From the NCBI GenBank assembly GCA_040394775.1, contig JBEBRN010000002.1, forward strand, positions 1 to 64,000: DNA of 64,000 bases, read 5' to 3'. The stretch comes from 40-80 sp040394775 (GTDB lineage Bacteria; Bacteroidota; Bacteroidia; Flavobacteriales_D; Crocinitomicaceae). How positions within the stretch are numbered: the first letter of the stretch is position 1; each line of letters opens with the position of its first letter. Under the pieces are notes generated by a model. It had not been told where the DNA came from, did no database searches, and saw only the letters and a program-made list of their open reading frames with translations. Positions 24,229-33,359 of the stretch are shown here, piece after piece. Position numbers and translations under genes: made by a program.

Positions 24229-25176
24229 ATGGAAAAATCACTCGAACAAAAGCTAGAGGAGTTTCAACAAAAAATTGATGCCGAATTAAAGATAGAACCG
24301 ACGGATTGGATGCCGGATAATTATCGTAAGACATTGATTCGTCAAATTTCACAACATGCACACTCAGAAGTGGTTGGAATGTTACCGGAAGGTAATTGGA
24401 TAACAAGAGCTCCAAACTTACGCCGTAAAGCTATATTGCTAGCAAAGGTTCAAGACGAAGCTGGTCATGGTCTTTATTTGTATTCTGCTACAGAAACATT
24501 AGGTGCTGATAGAGAAGATACAATTGATGACTTACACTCTGGAAAAGCAAAATATTCATCTATCTTCAACTATCCTACTATAACTTGGGCAGATATGGGA
24601 GCTATTGGATGGTTGGTCGATGGCGCGGCAATTATAAATCAAGTTCCACTATGTCGTTGTTCTTACGGACCGTATGCTCGTGCTATGGTGAGGGTGTGTA
24701 AAGAAGAGTCTTTCCACCAACGTCAAGGATTTGAGATAATGGCGCATTTGGCTCAAGGTACTCCGGAACAAAAAGCGATGGCACAAGACGCTTTAAATAG
24801 ATGGTGGTGGCCATCATTGATGATGTTTGGACCTTCAGATCATAATTCGCCGAACTCAGCTCAATCAATGAAATGGAAAATCAAACGTAATTCTAATGAT
24901 GATTTACGTCAGCAGTTTGTGGATAATACAGCACCTCAAGCAGAAGCAATTGGACTCGTTCTTCCAGACAAAGATTTGAAATGGAATGAAACAACACAAC
25001 ATTATGATTTCGGTGAAATAAACTGGGATGAATTTAATAATGTTGTTGCAGGAAATGGTCCTTGTAATAAAGAGCGTATAACTGCAAGACGCAAAGCAAA
25101 AGAAGAAGGAATGTGGGTTCGCGAAGCGGCACTAGCATTTGCTGAAAAGAAAAAAATGGAAAAAGAAATAGCTTAA
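24229..25176 (+). CDS. paaA: 1,2-phenylacetyl-CoA epoxidase, catalytic subunit A
   Basis: 315 residues. The catalytic diiron subunit of the PaaABCE oxygenase, which epoxidises the ring of phenylacetyl-CoA. Strongly conserved blocks are DWMPDNYRKTLIRQISQHAH, RRKAILLAKVQDEAGHGLY (with EAGH iron ligands) and CKEESFHQRQGFE (second Glu/His set). The start at 24229 (MEKSLEQK) aligns with the normal family N-terminus; a start 12 bp upstream (MKLT) is possible. First gene of a tight paaABCD operon. Confidence 0.96.
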   Translation: MEKSLEQKLEEFQQKIDAELKIEPTDWMPDNYRKTLIRQISQHAHSEVVGMLPEGNWITRAPNLRRKAILLAKVQDEAGHGLYLYSATETLGADREDTIDDLHSGKAKYSSIFNYPTITWADMGAIGWLVDGAAIINQVPLCRCSYGPYARAMVRVCKEESFHQRQGFEIMAHLAQGTPEQKAMAQDALNRWWWPSLMMFGPSDHNSPNSAQSMKWKIKRNSNDDLRQQFVDNTAPQAEAIGLVLPDKDLKWNETTQHYDFGEINWDEFNNVVAGNGPCNKERITARRKAKEEGMWVREAALAFAEKKKMEKEIA

Positions 25177-25187
25177 AACAAGAAATT

Positions 25188-25475
25188 ATGAGTAATACTA
25201 ATTGGCCTTTATTTGAGATTTTCATCAGAAGTAAAAATGGTTTAAATCACAAGCATGTAGGTAGTTTACGTGCAGCAGACTCACACATGGCAGTTCAAAA
25301 TGCCCGTGATGTTTATACAAGAAGAGGAGAAGGGACGAGTATTTGGGCGGTAGAATCAAATTTAATTGCGGCTTCCGATCCAGATGAAGCGGATGAATTA
25401 TATGAACCAGCTTTAACTAAACCGTACAGACATCCTACTTTTTACACCGTTCCAGACGGAATTAAACACATGTAA
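25188..25475 (+). CDS. paaB: 1,2-phenylacetyl-CoA epoxidase subunit B
   Basis: 95 residues, the normal size. The small bridging subunit of the epoxidase complex. Family signatures are WPLFEIFIRSKNGLNHKHVG and the C-terminal YRHPTFYTVPDGIKHM. Lies 11 bp after paaA and 6 bp before paaC. Confidence 0.95.
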   Translation: MSNTNWPLFEIFIRSKNGLNHKHVGSLRAADSHMAVQNARDVYTRRGEGTSIWAVESNLIAASDPDEADELYEPALTKPYRHPTFYTVPDGIKHM

Positions 25476-25481
25476 TATTGA

Positions 25482-26246
25482 ATGACAATGGAAAATAAAA
25501 ATTCGCTTTTAGCATATACACTACGAATTGCTGATGACAGCTTAATCCTCGGTCAACGTCTTGGAGAATGGTGTGGTCACGGTCCGATTTTAGAAGAAGA
25601 TATTGCATTGACAAATATTGCTTTAGACTTTGTTGGACAAGCTACCAATTTATTTGAATACGCCGCTGTAGTTGCTAATGATGGTCGTTCATCAGATGAT
25701 TTAGCTTTTTTACGTTTAGAGCATCAGTATACGAACGTTTTATTAGTAGAGCAACCGAATGGTCATTTTGGAGATACAATTGCTCGTCAATTTCTTTTTG
25801 ATGCTTTTCGAAAATTGTACTTTGAGAAATTGATTCATTCAAAAGATGAACAATTGTCAGCAATAGCAGCAAAGTCTTTGATGGAGACGAAATACCATAC
25901 GAAGCATTCTTCTGAATGGCTAATTCGTTTGGGTGACGGCACTGAACTTTCTCATGATAGAATTCAGGAATCCATCAACGACTTATGGAAATTCACGGAT
26001 GAATTATTCTATATGGACGAAATTGATCGGGAGTTAATTGAAAAAGGAATTGCCGTAGATTTAGAAACATTACGTAAACCATGGTTGGAATACGTAGAAA
26101 TGGTTCTAGGTGAAGCAAAATTGAATAAACCAGATTCTAAATGGATTTTTAACCTAGGAAGAAACGGTGTTCATACCGATCACATGGGTTATGTACTAAC
26201 TGAAATGCAGTACATGCAACGTGCTTATCCTGGAATGGAATGGTAA
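25482..26246 (+). CDS. paaC: 1,2-phenylacetyl-CoA epoxidase, structural subunit C
   Basis: 254 residues. The inactive ferritin-like partner of PaaA that stabilises the oxygenase heterodimers. Typical blocks are LRIADDSLILGQRLGEWCGH, DIALTNIALDFVGQA and TKYHTKHSSEWLIRLGDGT. The alternative start MENKN is two codons in. The stop overlaps the paaD start by 7 bp, showing translational coupling. Confidence 0.95.
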   Translation: MTMENKNSLLAYTLRIADDSLILGQRLGEWCGHGPILEEDIALTNIALDFVGQATNLFEYAAVVANDGRSSDDLAFLRLEHQYTNVLLVEQPNGHFGDTIARQFLFDAFRKLYFEKLIHSKDEQLSAIAAKSLMETKYHTKHSSEWLIRLGDGTELSHDRIQESINDLWKFTDELFYMDEIDRELIEKGIAVDLETLRKPWLEYVEMVLGEAKLNKPDSKWIFNLGRNGVHTDHMGYVLTEMQYMQRAYPGMEW

Positions 26247-26731
26247 CAACAATTGATAATAAATACATTTGGCAAAAACTGGAAGAAGTCAGTGATCCTG
26301 AAATTCCAGTTTTGTCAGTTGTAGCTTTAGGTGTCGTACGCGACGTTCAACAAGACGATAGTACAATTACTGTCACTATAACTCCTACGTATAGCGGTTG
26401 TCCTGCTATGAAGGTTATGGAGTACAACATTAGAATAGCACTTGCTGGACTAGGGAAAAAAATCGATGTGATCACGGTACTTTCGCCAGCTTGGACGACG
26501 GACTGGATGACAGAAGATGGTAAACAAAAACTCCGTGATTACGGTATTGCACCACCCGAAGAGGAAATAGATAAAAATGTCCTTTTCGGAAGAAAAACAA
26601 TCGTTCCTTGTCCAAAATGTGGATCAAAAGATACGAAATTGATAAGTCAGTTTGGAAGTACGGCTTGTAAAGCACACTACCAATGTAATGATTGTCTAGA
26701 GCCGTTTGATTACTTCAAATGTCATAGATAA
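26240..26731 (+). CDS. paaD: phenylacetate degradation protein PaaD (MIP18 family)
   Basis: 163 residues. The N-terminal MIP18/DUF59 domain has DPEIPVLSVVALGVVRDV. A C-terminal zinc-ribbon-like tail follows, with CPKCGS and later CNDC and a final Cys-His. PaaD is needed for epoxidase activity in E. coli and is thought to help Fe-S maturation of the reductase PaaE. Here it is the last gene of the operon: no paaE follows, and the next gene is on the opposite strand. Confidence 0.94.
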   Translation: MVTTIDNKYIWQKLEEVSDPEIPVLSVVALGVVRDVQQDDSTITVTITPTYSGCPAMKVMEYNIRIALAGLGKKIDVITVLSPAWTTDWMTEDGKQKLRDYGIAPPEEEIDKNVLFGRKTIVPCPKCGSKDTKLISQFGSTACKAHYQCNDCLEPFDYFKCHR

Positions 26732-26787
26732 GAAGATTTCCAGTTATAAATTATAAGAGATCCTTCAACTATTCGTGAAATGAATTT

Positions 26788-27444
26788 CTATTTCACCTTA
26801 ATCGTATTCTTCAACACCTGTGTGTTTTCGGCTAAATTAAAAGCACTTGTTTTAAGCATTAACGCATGCTGGTCGGCCGATAGTTTAGAAAGTTCGTTGG
26901 TGTATTCAATAATAGGGTCTTGAAAACGAGTAATAGAGACATATGAGCCTGTTTTAAGATTTTCGATATCTTCTGCCTTTAAACGATTTAACTGTGTGGC
27001 AGGAATCTTTATATTATTCCTCACCAAGGTATTGTCTTCCCACTTTATCCAATCAAAATCGAAATTAACCCATGCGTTATTTTCTTCACTTAGAATTTCT
27101 TTTAACGCTAACTCTAACTCCTCAATGTTTGAAAATTCTATCGTGAATTTAAATATAAAGTCTTCTAAGTTTTTGGAGACGGAGACGGTTTTAATCCCTT
27201 CTTTTTGACGTATTTTCTCCGCATATATGTCTATCTTTTCCGTTATTTCGTTTAGTTTCGGCACACGTTGACCATTTAAACTATCTAGTGCTAGAATTGA
27301 GTTCACCTTCAATTTGCTTTTACTAAGATTAATGGAGAGCTTTAAAACACCACTTCCATCTCTATTAATAGTCAAGTCGTCGATTAAGTCAATACAAGAG
27401 GATAAAAGAAAAAAAGGAAGAATTAGAAGGAAGAATTTTTTCAT
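26788..27444 (-). CDS. hypothetical lipoprotein (218 aa)
   Basis: The preferred start MKKFFLLILPFFLLSSC gives a signal peptide with lipobox LSSC. The start is 1 bp past the stop of the upstream S66 carboxypeptidase gene, with which it is co-transcribed. The mature part contains LTINRDGSGVLKLSINLSKS, typical of lipoproteins with a beta-sandwich start that follow 'D-G-S/G' repeats. No enzyme motif is visible. An 8-residue longer start is possible. Confidence 0.65.
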   Translation of the reverse strand: MKKFFLLILPFFLLSSCIDLIDDLTINRDGSGVLKLSINLSKSKLKVNSILALDSLNGQRVPKLNEITEKIDIYAEKIRQKEGIKTVSVSKNLEDFIFKFTIEFSNIEELELALKEILSEENNAWVNFDFDWIKWEDNTLVRNNIKIPATQLNRLKAEDIENLKTGSYVSITRFQDPIIEYTNELSKLSADQHALMLKTSAFNLAENTQVLKNTIKVK

Positions 27445-27445
27445 T

Positions 27446-28339
27446 TCAAATCGTTTTAATAGAAACACTATCGTCTGTTATTATCATTTCTGTTTCTATA
27501 CCCAAAATTAACGCCAAATTTTCATTTTGATGTCCTGCAGGAAAATCAAAACACACAGGAATGTCTTTATAACGAAGATGAGCAGATATTATTTCGTAAA
27601 AACTTTGGCCAAAACCAGGTTCAGAATCACGTAATTGTGTCATTCCTCCAACGACAAGTCCACTAATCTGATCTAAAATTCCTGATTTTTCTAAAGAATA
27701 AAACATTCTATCAATCGAATAAAGTGGTTCTCCAACATCTTCGATAAAAAGTATTTTACCCAAATAGTCGGGTTGAAGGTTCGTTCCAATTAGGCTATGT
27801 AAAATAGACAGATTTCCACCGATTATCTTACCAGAGGCCATTCCTTTTTTATTGTAATGACTAGACGGGATATTGTAATTAAATTGATCGTTTGTTATAC
27901 AATGAATCAATGACTCGAGTGAAGAAGCCGTTCCCGTTTGAAAATCCAATGGCATCGTTGCATGTAAACTAGGAACTTCCCATTTGTCCAAAAACTGATG
28001 AAATACAGTCACATCTGAAAAGCCAATGATCCATTTAGGGTGTTGTAATTGTACTGCCCAATCAATTCTATCTAGCATGCGAATACAACCATAACCTCCT
28101 CGAGCACATAGAATAGCCTTCACTTCGGGATTATCTAATGCTTTTTGAAAATCACTCGCGCGAACGTTGTCCTCGCCTGAAAAATAATGAAAACTATCCG
28201 CTACATGTTCTCCTAGGATAACTTGAAAACCTGCTGACTCCAATTGCTTTTTTGCAAAGACTATTTTTTCTGCATCAATTGCTTTTGCCGGCGAAACAAT
28301 CGCTATAATATCGCCTGCTTGGAGTGGAGGTAATTTCAC
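27446..28339 (-). CDS. S66 family LD-carboxypeptidase
   Basis: 297 residues. The Ser-Glu-His triad of the LdcA/MccF family can be seen: nucleophile Ser in IIGFSDVTVFH, Glu in LFIEDVGEPLYS, His in FPAGHQNENLAL. CARGGYGCIRMLD before the Ser is also typical. These cytoplasmic enzymes cut the L,D bond of murein tetrapeptides during cell-wall recycling. Followed after one base by a lipoprotein gene. Confidence 0.9.
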   Translation of the reverse strand: MKLPPLQAGDIIAIVSPAKAIDAEKIVFAKKQLESAGFQVILGEHVADSFHYFSGEDNVRASDFQKALDNPEVKAILCARGGYGCIRMLDRIDWAVQLQHPKWIIGFSDVTVFHQFLDKWEVPSLHATMPLDFQTGTASSLESLIHCITNDQFNYNIPSSHYNKKGMASGKIIGGNLSILHSLIGTNLQPDYLGKILFIEDVGEPLYSIDRMFYSLEKSGILDQISGLVVGGMTQLRDSEPGFGQSFYEIISAHLRYKDIPVCFDFPAGHQNENLALILGIETEMIITDDSVSIKTI

Positions 28340-28367
28340 GTTTAATTTTTTAGTAAAAATAACGATT

Positions 28368-29447
28368 TTACTGTGAAATTAACTTTTTCGTTTTCTCATC
28401 CAATTCCATGGTTAATGATTTTAAGAAGACCACAATACTGTTGACCTCTTCCTCGTTTAAATCCTTACCGTTTTGTAATTTCCCCATGATTCTTACGGCA
28501 TCATCTAAATCATCAACAGAACCATCGTGGAAGTATGGATAGGTCATAGCAACGTTACGTAAACTAGGCACTTTGAAAAAATATTTATCACTTTCGTTTT
28601 TTGTTTCATCATAACGACCAAAATCAATTTTCTTACTCTTAGTCAATTCCCAATAGTCGCCAAATAAACCAAACTTTTGAAGCATTCCACCACCAAAAGC
28701 AATTCCGCTATGACAGGTAATACAACCGCTTTCCATGAATGTTTTTAATCCTTTCTTTTCTTCTGTTGTCAATGCTTCTTTGTCACCGTCTAACCATTTG
28801 TCAAATCGACTCGGTGGATTTAACTGACGCTCATAAGCACCGATAGCTTTGGTGATATTATCAAATGTAATCGGCTGTGCGATGCCAGGATAAACTTTTG
28901 CAAAAAGGGCCTTATATTCGTTGACACCTCTTAAGCGATTTTCTAAAAATTCTTTTGTAGGGATGTTGTGTTCCACTGGGTTTAAGATTGGTCCACCTGC
29001 TTGTTCTTCGACATCTTTCGCACGACCATCCCAGAAGCTCATTGCATGTAACGAAGAGTAATATGCTGAAGGTGAATTTCGACCACCTAATTCACGGGTG
29101 TCACCTGGAGAAAAAGCAAGATTGTCAACGCCATATTTATCTAATTGATGACAAGAGGCACAACTAATCGTTTGATCTTTTGATAAACGGTTGTCGAAGT
29201 ATAATTTTTTTCCAAGTTCAATCATGTCTTCGCTCGTTGCATCAGCAGGTAAAGACGAAATAGATCCAAAGATAGTTCCAGCTTGAGAAAATAATTCATT
29301 TTCTTCCTCAGCTGTCAATGCTGTAATGTCACTTAATGTGGCATCTTTTTTATCTGTATCACTGTTTTTACATGAAAGTAAAGTGATTCCTAAAATAAGT
29401 CCTAAAAGGATAATAGTACTTGGAAAAATGGTGTTTATTCTTTTCAT
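28368..29447 (-). CDS. di-haem cytochrome c peroxidase family lipoprotein
   Basis: 359 residues. Signal sequence with lipobox (LLSC at about residues 23-26), so membrane-anchored in the periplasm. Two CxxCH haem sites are CASCHQLDKYG and CITCHSGIAFGG. The conserved FWDGRAKDVEEQAGGPI and the C-terminal KVPSLRNVAMTYPYFHDGS are family features. It reduces hydrogen peroxide (CcpA type), or is a MauG-like relative that oxidises another substrate. Single gene with its own promoter. Confidence 0.92.
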   Translation of the reverse strand: MKRINTIFPSTIILLGLILGITLLSCKNSDTDKKDATLSDITALTAEEENELFSQAGTIFGSISSLPADATSEDMIELGKKLYFDNRLSKDQTISCASCHQLDKYGVDNLAFSPGDTRELGGRNSPSAYYSSLHAMSFWDGRAKDVEEQAGGPILNPVEHNIPTKEFLENRLRGVNEYKALFAKVYPGIAQPITFDNITKAIGAYERQLNPPSRFDKWLDGDKEALTTEEKKGLKTFMESGCITCHSGIAFGGGMLQKFGLFGDYWELTKSKKIDFGRYDETKNESDKYFFKVPSLRNVAMTYPYFHDGSVDDLDDAVRIMGKLQNGKDLNEEEVNSIVVFLKSLTMELDEKTKKLISQ

Positions 29448-29480
29448 GAGTGAATAATTTAATGTTGTTACAATCTTCTA

Positions 29481-29511
29481 CAAAGATATTGATTTTTCGG
29501 GAGTTGGGCAA
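29481..29511 (-). promoter_or_regulatory. promoter of the di-haem peroxidase gene
   Basis: On the minus strand, TTG (29511-29509), 20 nt, then TATCTTTG (29488-29481), 33 nt before the ATG. A good Bacteroidetes promoter match. Confidence 0.65.
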
Positions 29512-29547
29512 TACCATATTAAGGTTATACTTCGTTATAAAGGATGT

Positions 29548-31344
29548 TTAAATACTAAAGTATTCCAATAATGTCTTCGCTTTTGATTTTCCAATCACAG
29601 CTGCTAAATCCTCATGAGACGCATTTTTGATTTTCGATAGTGTTTTGAAATGCTGTAACAATGCTTGAAATGATTTTGGGCCGATACCTGGAATGTTCTC
29701 TAGTTCCGAGTTGAAGGCACTTTTACTTCGTCTATCTCTGTGATGAGTAATACCAAAACGGTGTGCTTCATCGCGTATTTGTTGAATGATTTTAAGTGTT
29801 TCAGAACGTTTGTCAAGATAAATTGGAATATTATCTCCTGGAAAAAATATTTCTTCTAAACGCTTCGCTATTCCTATAATTGGAATCTTTCCTCTAATGC
29901 CAAGGCTTTCAAGTGCATTTAAAGCGGCACTCAATTGTCCTTTTCCACCGTCTATGACAACTAAATTGGGAAATGGCTGTTCTTCCTCCATCATACGTTT
30001 GTACCGACGATAAACAACTTCTTCCATAGTCTTAAAGTCGTCTGGACCTTCGACTGTTTTTGGTATAAAATGGCGGTACTCTTTATTGCTTGGCTTGGCA
30101 TTTTTAAAGACCACACACGCCGAAACAGGATTGGTGCCTTGGATATTGGAGTTGTCAAAGCATTCGATGTGAACAGGTAATTCTGTTAATCGTAAATCGG
30201 CTTTCATTTGTGCTAAAATTCGATTCGTATGCCGCTCAGGATCGATTATTTTTTCCTGTTTTACCTTACTTAAGCGATAATAGGTATTGTTTCGCATGGA
30301 CAAATCAACGACCTCTTTTTTCTCACCACGAACTGGAACTCTGAATGTGATGCCTTCCAACTTTGTTTTGATGGGATAATTGCATAGTACTTCCTTTGAA
30401 TCACTTTGATAGCGTCCTCTGAAATCCATTAACGCATAAAGAATGATTTCTTCAATGTCTGTTTGTAAGTTCTTTTTAACCTCTAAAGTTATTCCATGAA
30501 TGATAGCGCCATTGTTTATGACCAAATAATTGACATATCCTACTTCTCCATCATCTAAAAATGTAATGATGTCCATTTTGTGTAAGGTAGCAGAAACGAT
30601 AGTTGATTTCGCTTGAAACTTCTCTAATATTTGTAGTTTTTCTTTAATTATATGCGCTTCTTCAAACCGATAATCTTCTGCAAACTTCGTCATTTGCTCT
30701 TTCAAAAAACGAATGGCTGTCTGTGTATTTCCTTTTAGAATTTCTTTAATCTGTTCAATGTTCTGCAGGTATTCTTCCTCCAGATATTTACCTACACAAG
30801 GAGCTTTACATTTCCCAATATGATATTCCAAACAAACCGTATATTTTCCTTCCTTAATCTTTTTTGGAGCTAAATCTAAACTGCAGGTGCGTATAGGGAA
30901 AATTTCTCGGAAGAGTTCCAAAAGCGTGTGCATCATCTTGACATTGGAATATGGGCCAAAATAAAGCGAGCCATCTTTGATGATATTTCGGGTCGAAAAA
31001 ATACGTGGAAATGCTTCGTTTTTAATACAAATCCACGGATAGGTTTTGTCGTCTTTTAAAAGGATGTTATAACGTGGTTGTAATTCTTTTATTAGATTGT
31101 TTTCAAGGAGTAAAGCGTCTAACTCAGAGCCAACAACGATATATTTAATGTCACGTATTTTCTTAACAAGAACATTCGTTTTGTTGTTGTCATGAACTTT
31201 GGAAAAATAAGAATTGACCCTCTTTTTTAGGTTCTTCGCTTTCCCGACGTAAAGTATTTTACCGCTTTCGTCAAAATATTGATAAACTCCCGGTTTTTCA
31301 GGTAATGTCTGAAGTTTTAGCCGTATTTCTTCACGAACGTCCAT
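29548..31344 (-). CDS. uvrC: excinuclease ABC subunit C
   Basis: 598 residues, full length. Domains in order: GIY-YIG nuclease (about 14-95, KPGVYQYFDES and GKILYVGKAKNLKKRV), a Cys patch (CLEYHIGKCKAPC), the UVR motif (about 205-240), the RNase H-like C-terminal nuclease (HIECFDNSNIQGTNPV, VVIDGGKGQL) and helix-hairpin-helix repeats (LENIPGIGPKSFQ) at the end. It makes the 3' and 5' incisions in nucleotide excision repair. Upstream neighbours on the same strand are a LEA14-like lipoprotein and a dipeptidase. Confidence 0.97.
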   Translation of the reverse strand: MDVREEIRLKLQTLPEKPGVYQYFDESGKILYVGKAKNLKKRVNSYFSKVHDNNKTNVLVKKIRDIKYIVVGSELDALLLENNLIKELQPRYNILLKDDKTYPWICIKNEAFPRIFSTRNIIKDGSLYFGPYSNVKMMHTLLELFREIFPIRTCSLDLAPKKIKEGKYTVCLEYHIGKCKAPCVGKYLEEEYLQNIEQIKEILKGNTQTAIRFLKEQMTKFAEDYRFEEAHIIKEKLQILEKFQAKSTIVSATLHKMDIITFLDDGEVGYVNYLVINNGAIIHGITLEVKKNLQTDIEEIILYALMDFRGRYQSDSKEVLCNYPIKTKLEGITFRVPVRGEKKEVVDLSMRNNTYYRLSKVKQEKIIDPERHTNRILAQMKADLRLTELPVHIECFDNSNIQGTNPVSACVVFKNAKPSNKEYRHFIPKTVEGPDDFKTMEEVVYRRYKRMMEEEQPFPNLVVIDGGKGQLSAALNALESLGIRGKIPIIGIAKRLEEIFFPGDNIPIYLDKRSETLKIIQQIRDEAHRFGITHHRDRRSKSAFNSELENIPGIGPKSFQALLQHFKTLSKIKNASHEDLAAVIGKSKAKTLLEYFSI

Positions 31345-31388
31345 GTGATAAAATTAAGAAAAAAAGGGTATAATAGGAAACGTTACGA

Positions 31389-31862
31389 CTAATCTAACAA
31401 AGCAGAAATAAACTCTTTAAGTGCAGGGAAATTAATGTCTTTCGATTCATCTACTTTAAACTTCTTAGCAATAAAACCATTTCCGACACGTACCTTACCT
31501 TGTAACGTGAGTTCCATTTTTCCAAAAAGTGCCGATGAAGCGATAGTCAATAAACTACCACTTTCAAGCTGAATTTCAAGACTGGTCGAATAAACGCCTT
31601 CTGTCTTTTTTCTGAGCTTCACTCGCTTGGTTAAGAAAACTGTTCCAAGTTTTTTACCTTTTAGATAAACGTCTAATTCCGATGGACTCACCACAATATT
31701 TGTATTGTTGGGATTGTCAATTTTCAAGTCGGCGTCAAAACTGATCCGTTTTCCATCTTTCTTAATGTTGGAAATACTGCTCACACCTACATATTTCACT
31801 TCATCGAAATGACAGGATGAAAATGTAAGCAATAATCCAAAAATGAGTAATAATCGAGTCAT
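31389..31862 (-). CDS. LEA14/WHy-domain-like lipoprotein
   Basis: 157 residues with signal and lipobox (LLTFSSC). The mature part DADLKIDNPNNTNIVVSPSE followed by V-Y-L-K-G-K-K-L-G matches the LEA type 2 (WHy) beta-sandwich, in which 'NPN' after a strand is the hallmark. Its role in bacteria is unknown; stress or envelope linked at best. It starts 2 bp after the dipeptidase stop, so they form one transcript. Confidence 0.75.
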   Translation of the reverse strand: MTRLLLIFGLLLTFSSCHFDEVKYVGVSSISNIKKDGKRISFDADLKIDNPNNTNIVVSPSELDVYLKGKKLGTVFLTKRVKLRKKTEGVYSTSLEIQLESGSLLTIASSALFGKMELTLQGKVRVGNGFIAKKFKVDESKDINFPALKEFISALLD

Positions 31863-31864
31863 TC

Positions 31865-33253
31865 TTAATTGTTCAACTCATTGAAATACTGATAGAAATA
31901 TGGAATGGTCTCTATTCCTTTGTAGAAGTTGAACAAACCATAATGTTCATTTGGTGAATGAATTGCGTCAGAGTCTAAACCAAAGCCCATCATAATAGTT
32001 TTGATTCCCAAAATATTTTCAAATAAGGCGATAATTGGAATACTTCCACCACTTCTAACAGGAATTGGTGTTTTACCAAATGTTTTTTCATACGCCATGC
32101 TTGCCGCTTTGTAAGCAACAGAATCAATTGGTGTTACCACTGGAAAACCACCGTGATGAGGTTCTACTTTCACTGTTACACCTGCTGGTGCAATCGCTTG
32201 AAAATGCTTTGTAAATAATTCAGTGATTTCCTCAGGATGTTGATCAGGCACTAATCGCATGGAAATTTTCGCATGTGCTTTGGATGGAATAACTGTTTTT
32301 GCTCCTTCACCAATATAACCACCCCAAATTCCGTTGACATCTAATGTTGGACGAATAGCGCCTCTTTCTGGCGTGGAATATCCTTTCTCACCATAAACAG
32401 CATTTATTCCGATTGACTTTTTGTAATCTTCTTCACTGAAAGGTGCTTTTGCCATCAATGCTCTTTCTTCGTTTGTTAATTCAATCGCTTTATCGTAAAA
32501 ATTAGGAATAGTAATGTAATTATTTTCATCATGTAGAGAAGCAATCATCTTCGCTAGGATGTTAATCGGATTAGCAACACAACCACCGTACAAACCAGAA
32601 TGTAAATCTCTATTTGGACCTGTTACTTCGACTTCGACATAACTTAAACCTCTCAATCCTGTTGTGATAGACGGCGTGTCGTTCGCTAACATTCCTGTGT
32701 CAGAAACGAGGATAATATCAGCGGTTAGCATGTCTTTGTACTCAGAAATGAAATGTCCTAAGTTGACGCTTCCCACTTCTTCTTCCCCTTCAATCATCAA
32801 CTTCACGTTGCATTTCAATTCGTTAGCGTTTAACATCGCTTCAATCGCTTTGACGTGCATGAACATTTGTCCCTTGTCGTCACAAGCACCACGTGCGAAA
32901 ATCGCTCCTTCTGGATGTATTTCTGTTTTCTTGATAACAGGTTCAAAAGCCGGTGAATCCCATAATTCAATCGGGTCAGCAGGTTGAACGTCATAGTGTC
33001 CATATACTAATATCGTTGGAAAACTTTCGTTTACTATCTTTTCTCCATAGACGATAGGATGTCCTTCGGTGGGGTAAATTTTCACTTTATCTAATCCTAT
33101 TTCTGTAAGATGAGCTGATAGATAATCCGCTGTTTTCGCTACGTCTTTTGTATAAGTAGGGTCTGCAGAAATGGAAGGGATGCGTAATAAATCCATTAAT
33201 TCGTTTAAGAATTTGTCTTTATTAACTGAAATATAATCATTTGTAGTGCTCAT
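31865..33253 (-). CDS. M20 family dipeptidase
   Basis: 462 residues. Zinc ligands and catalytic residues of the M20 carboxypeptidase/carnosinase family are visible: YGHYDVQP (His, Asp), GACDDKG (bridging Asp), EGEEEVGS (catalytic Glu and metal Glu), LVSDTGM (Asp) and SPNEHYG (C-terminal His). The dimerisation (lid) domain lies in the middle (about 195-350). It hydrolyses dipeptides in the cytoplasm. Confidence 0.94.
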   Translation of the reverse strand: MSTTNDYISVNKDKFLNELMDLLRIPSISADPTYTKDVAKTADYLSAHLTEIGLDKVKIYPTEGHPIVYGEKIVNESFPTILVYGHYDVQPADPIELWDSPAFEPVIKKTEIHPEGAIFARGACDDKGQMFMHVKAIEAMLNANELKCNVKLMIEGEEEVGSVNLGHFISEYKDMLTADIILVSDTGMLANDTPSITTGLRGLSYVEVEVTGPNRDLHSGLYGGCVANPINILAKMIASLHDENNYITIPNFYDKAIELTNEERALMAKAPFSEEDYKKSIGINAVYGEKGYSTPERGAIRPTLDVNGIWGGYIGEGAKTVIPSKAHAKISMRLVPDQHPEEITELFTKHFQAIAPAGVTVKVEPHHGGFPVVTPIDSVAYKAASMAYEKTFGKTPIPVRSGGSIPIIALFENILGIKTIMMGFGLDSDAIHSPNEHYGLFNFYKGIETIPYFYQYFNELNN

Positions 33254-33359
33254 AGAATTTTCAATTTTTTAAATTTGTGAGTTGTTGTTATTTCCTTATT
33301 GAATGAAAATGCAACTTTTCACCAAAAATAGTAGTCTTTAATTGAAACAATTCATTTTC

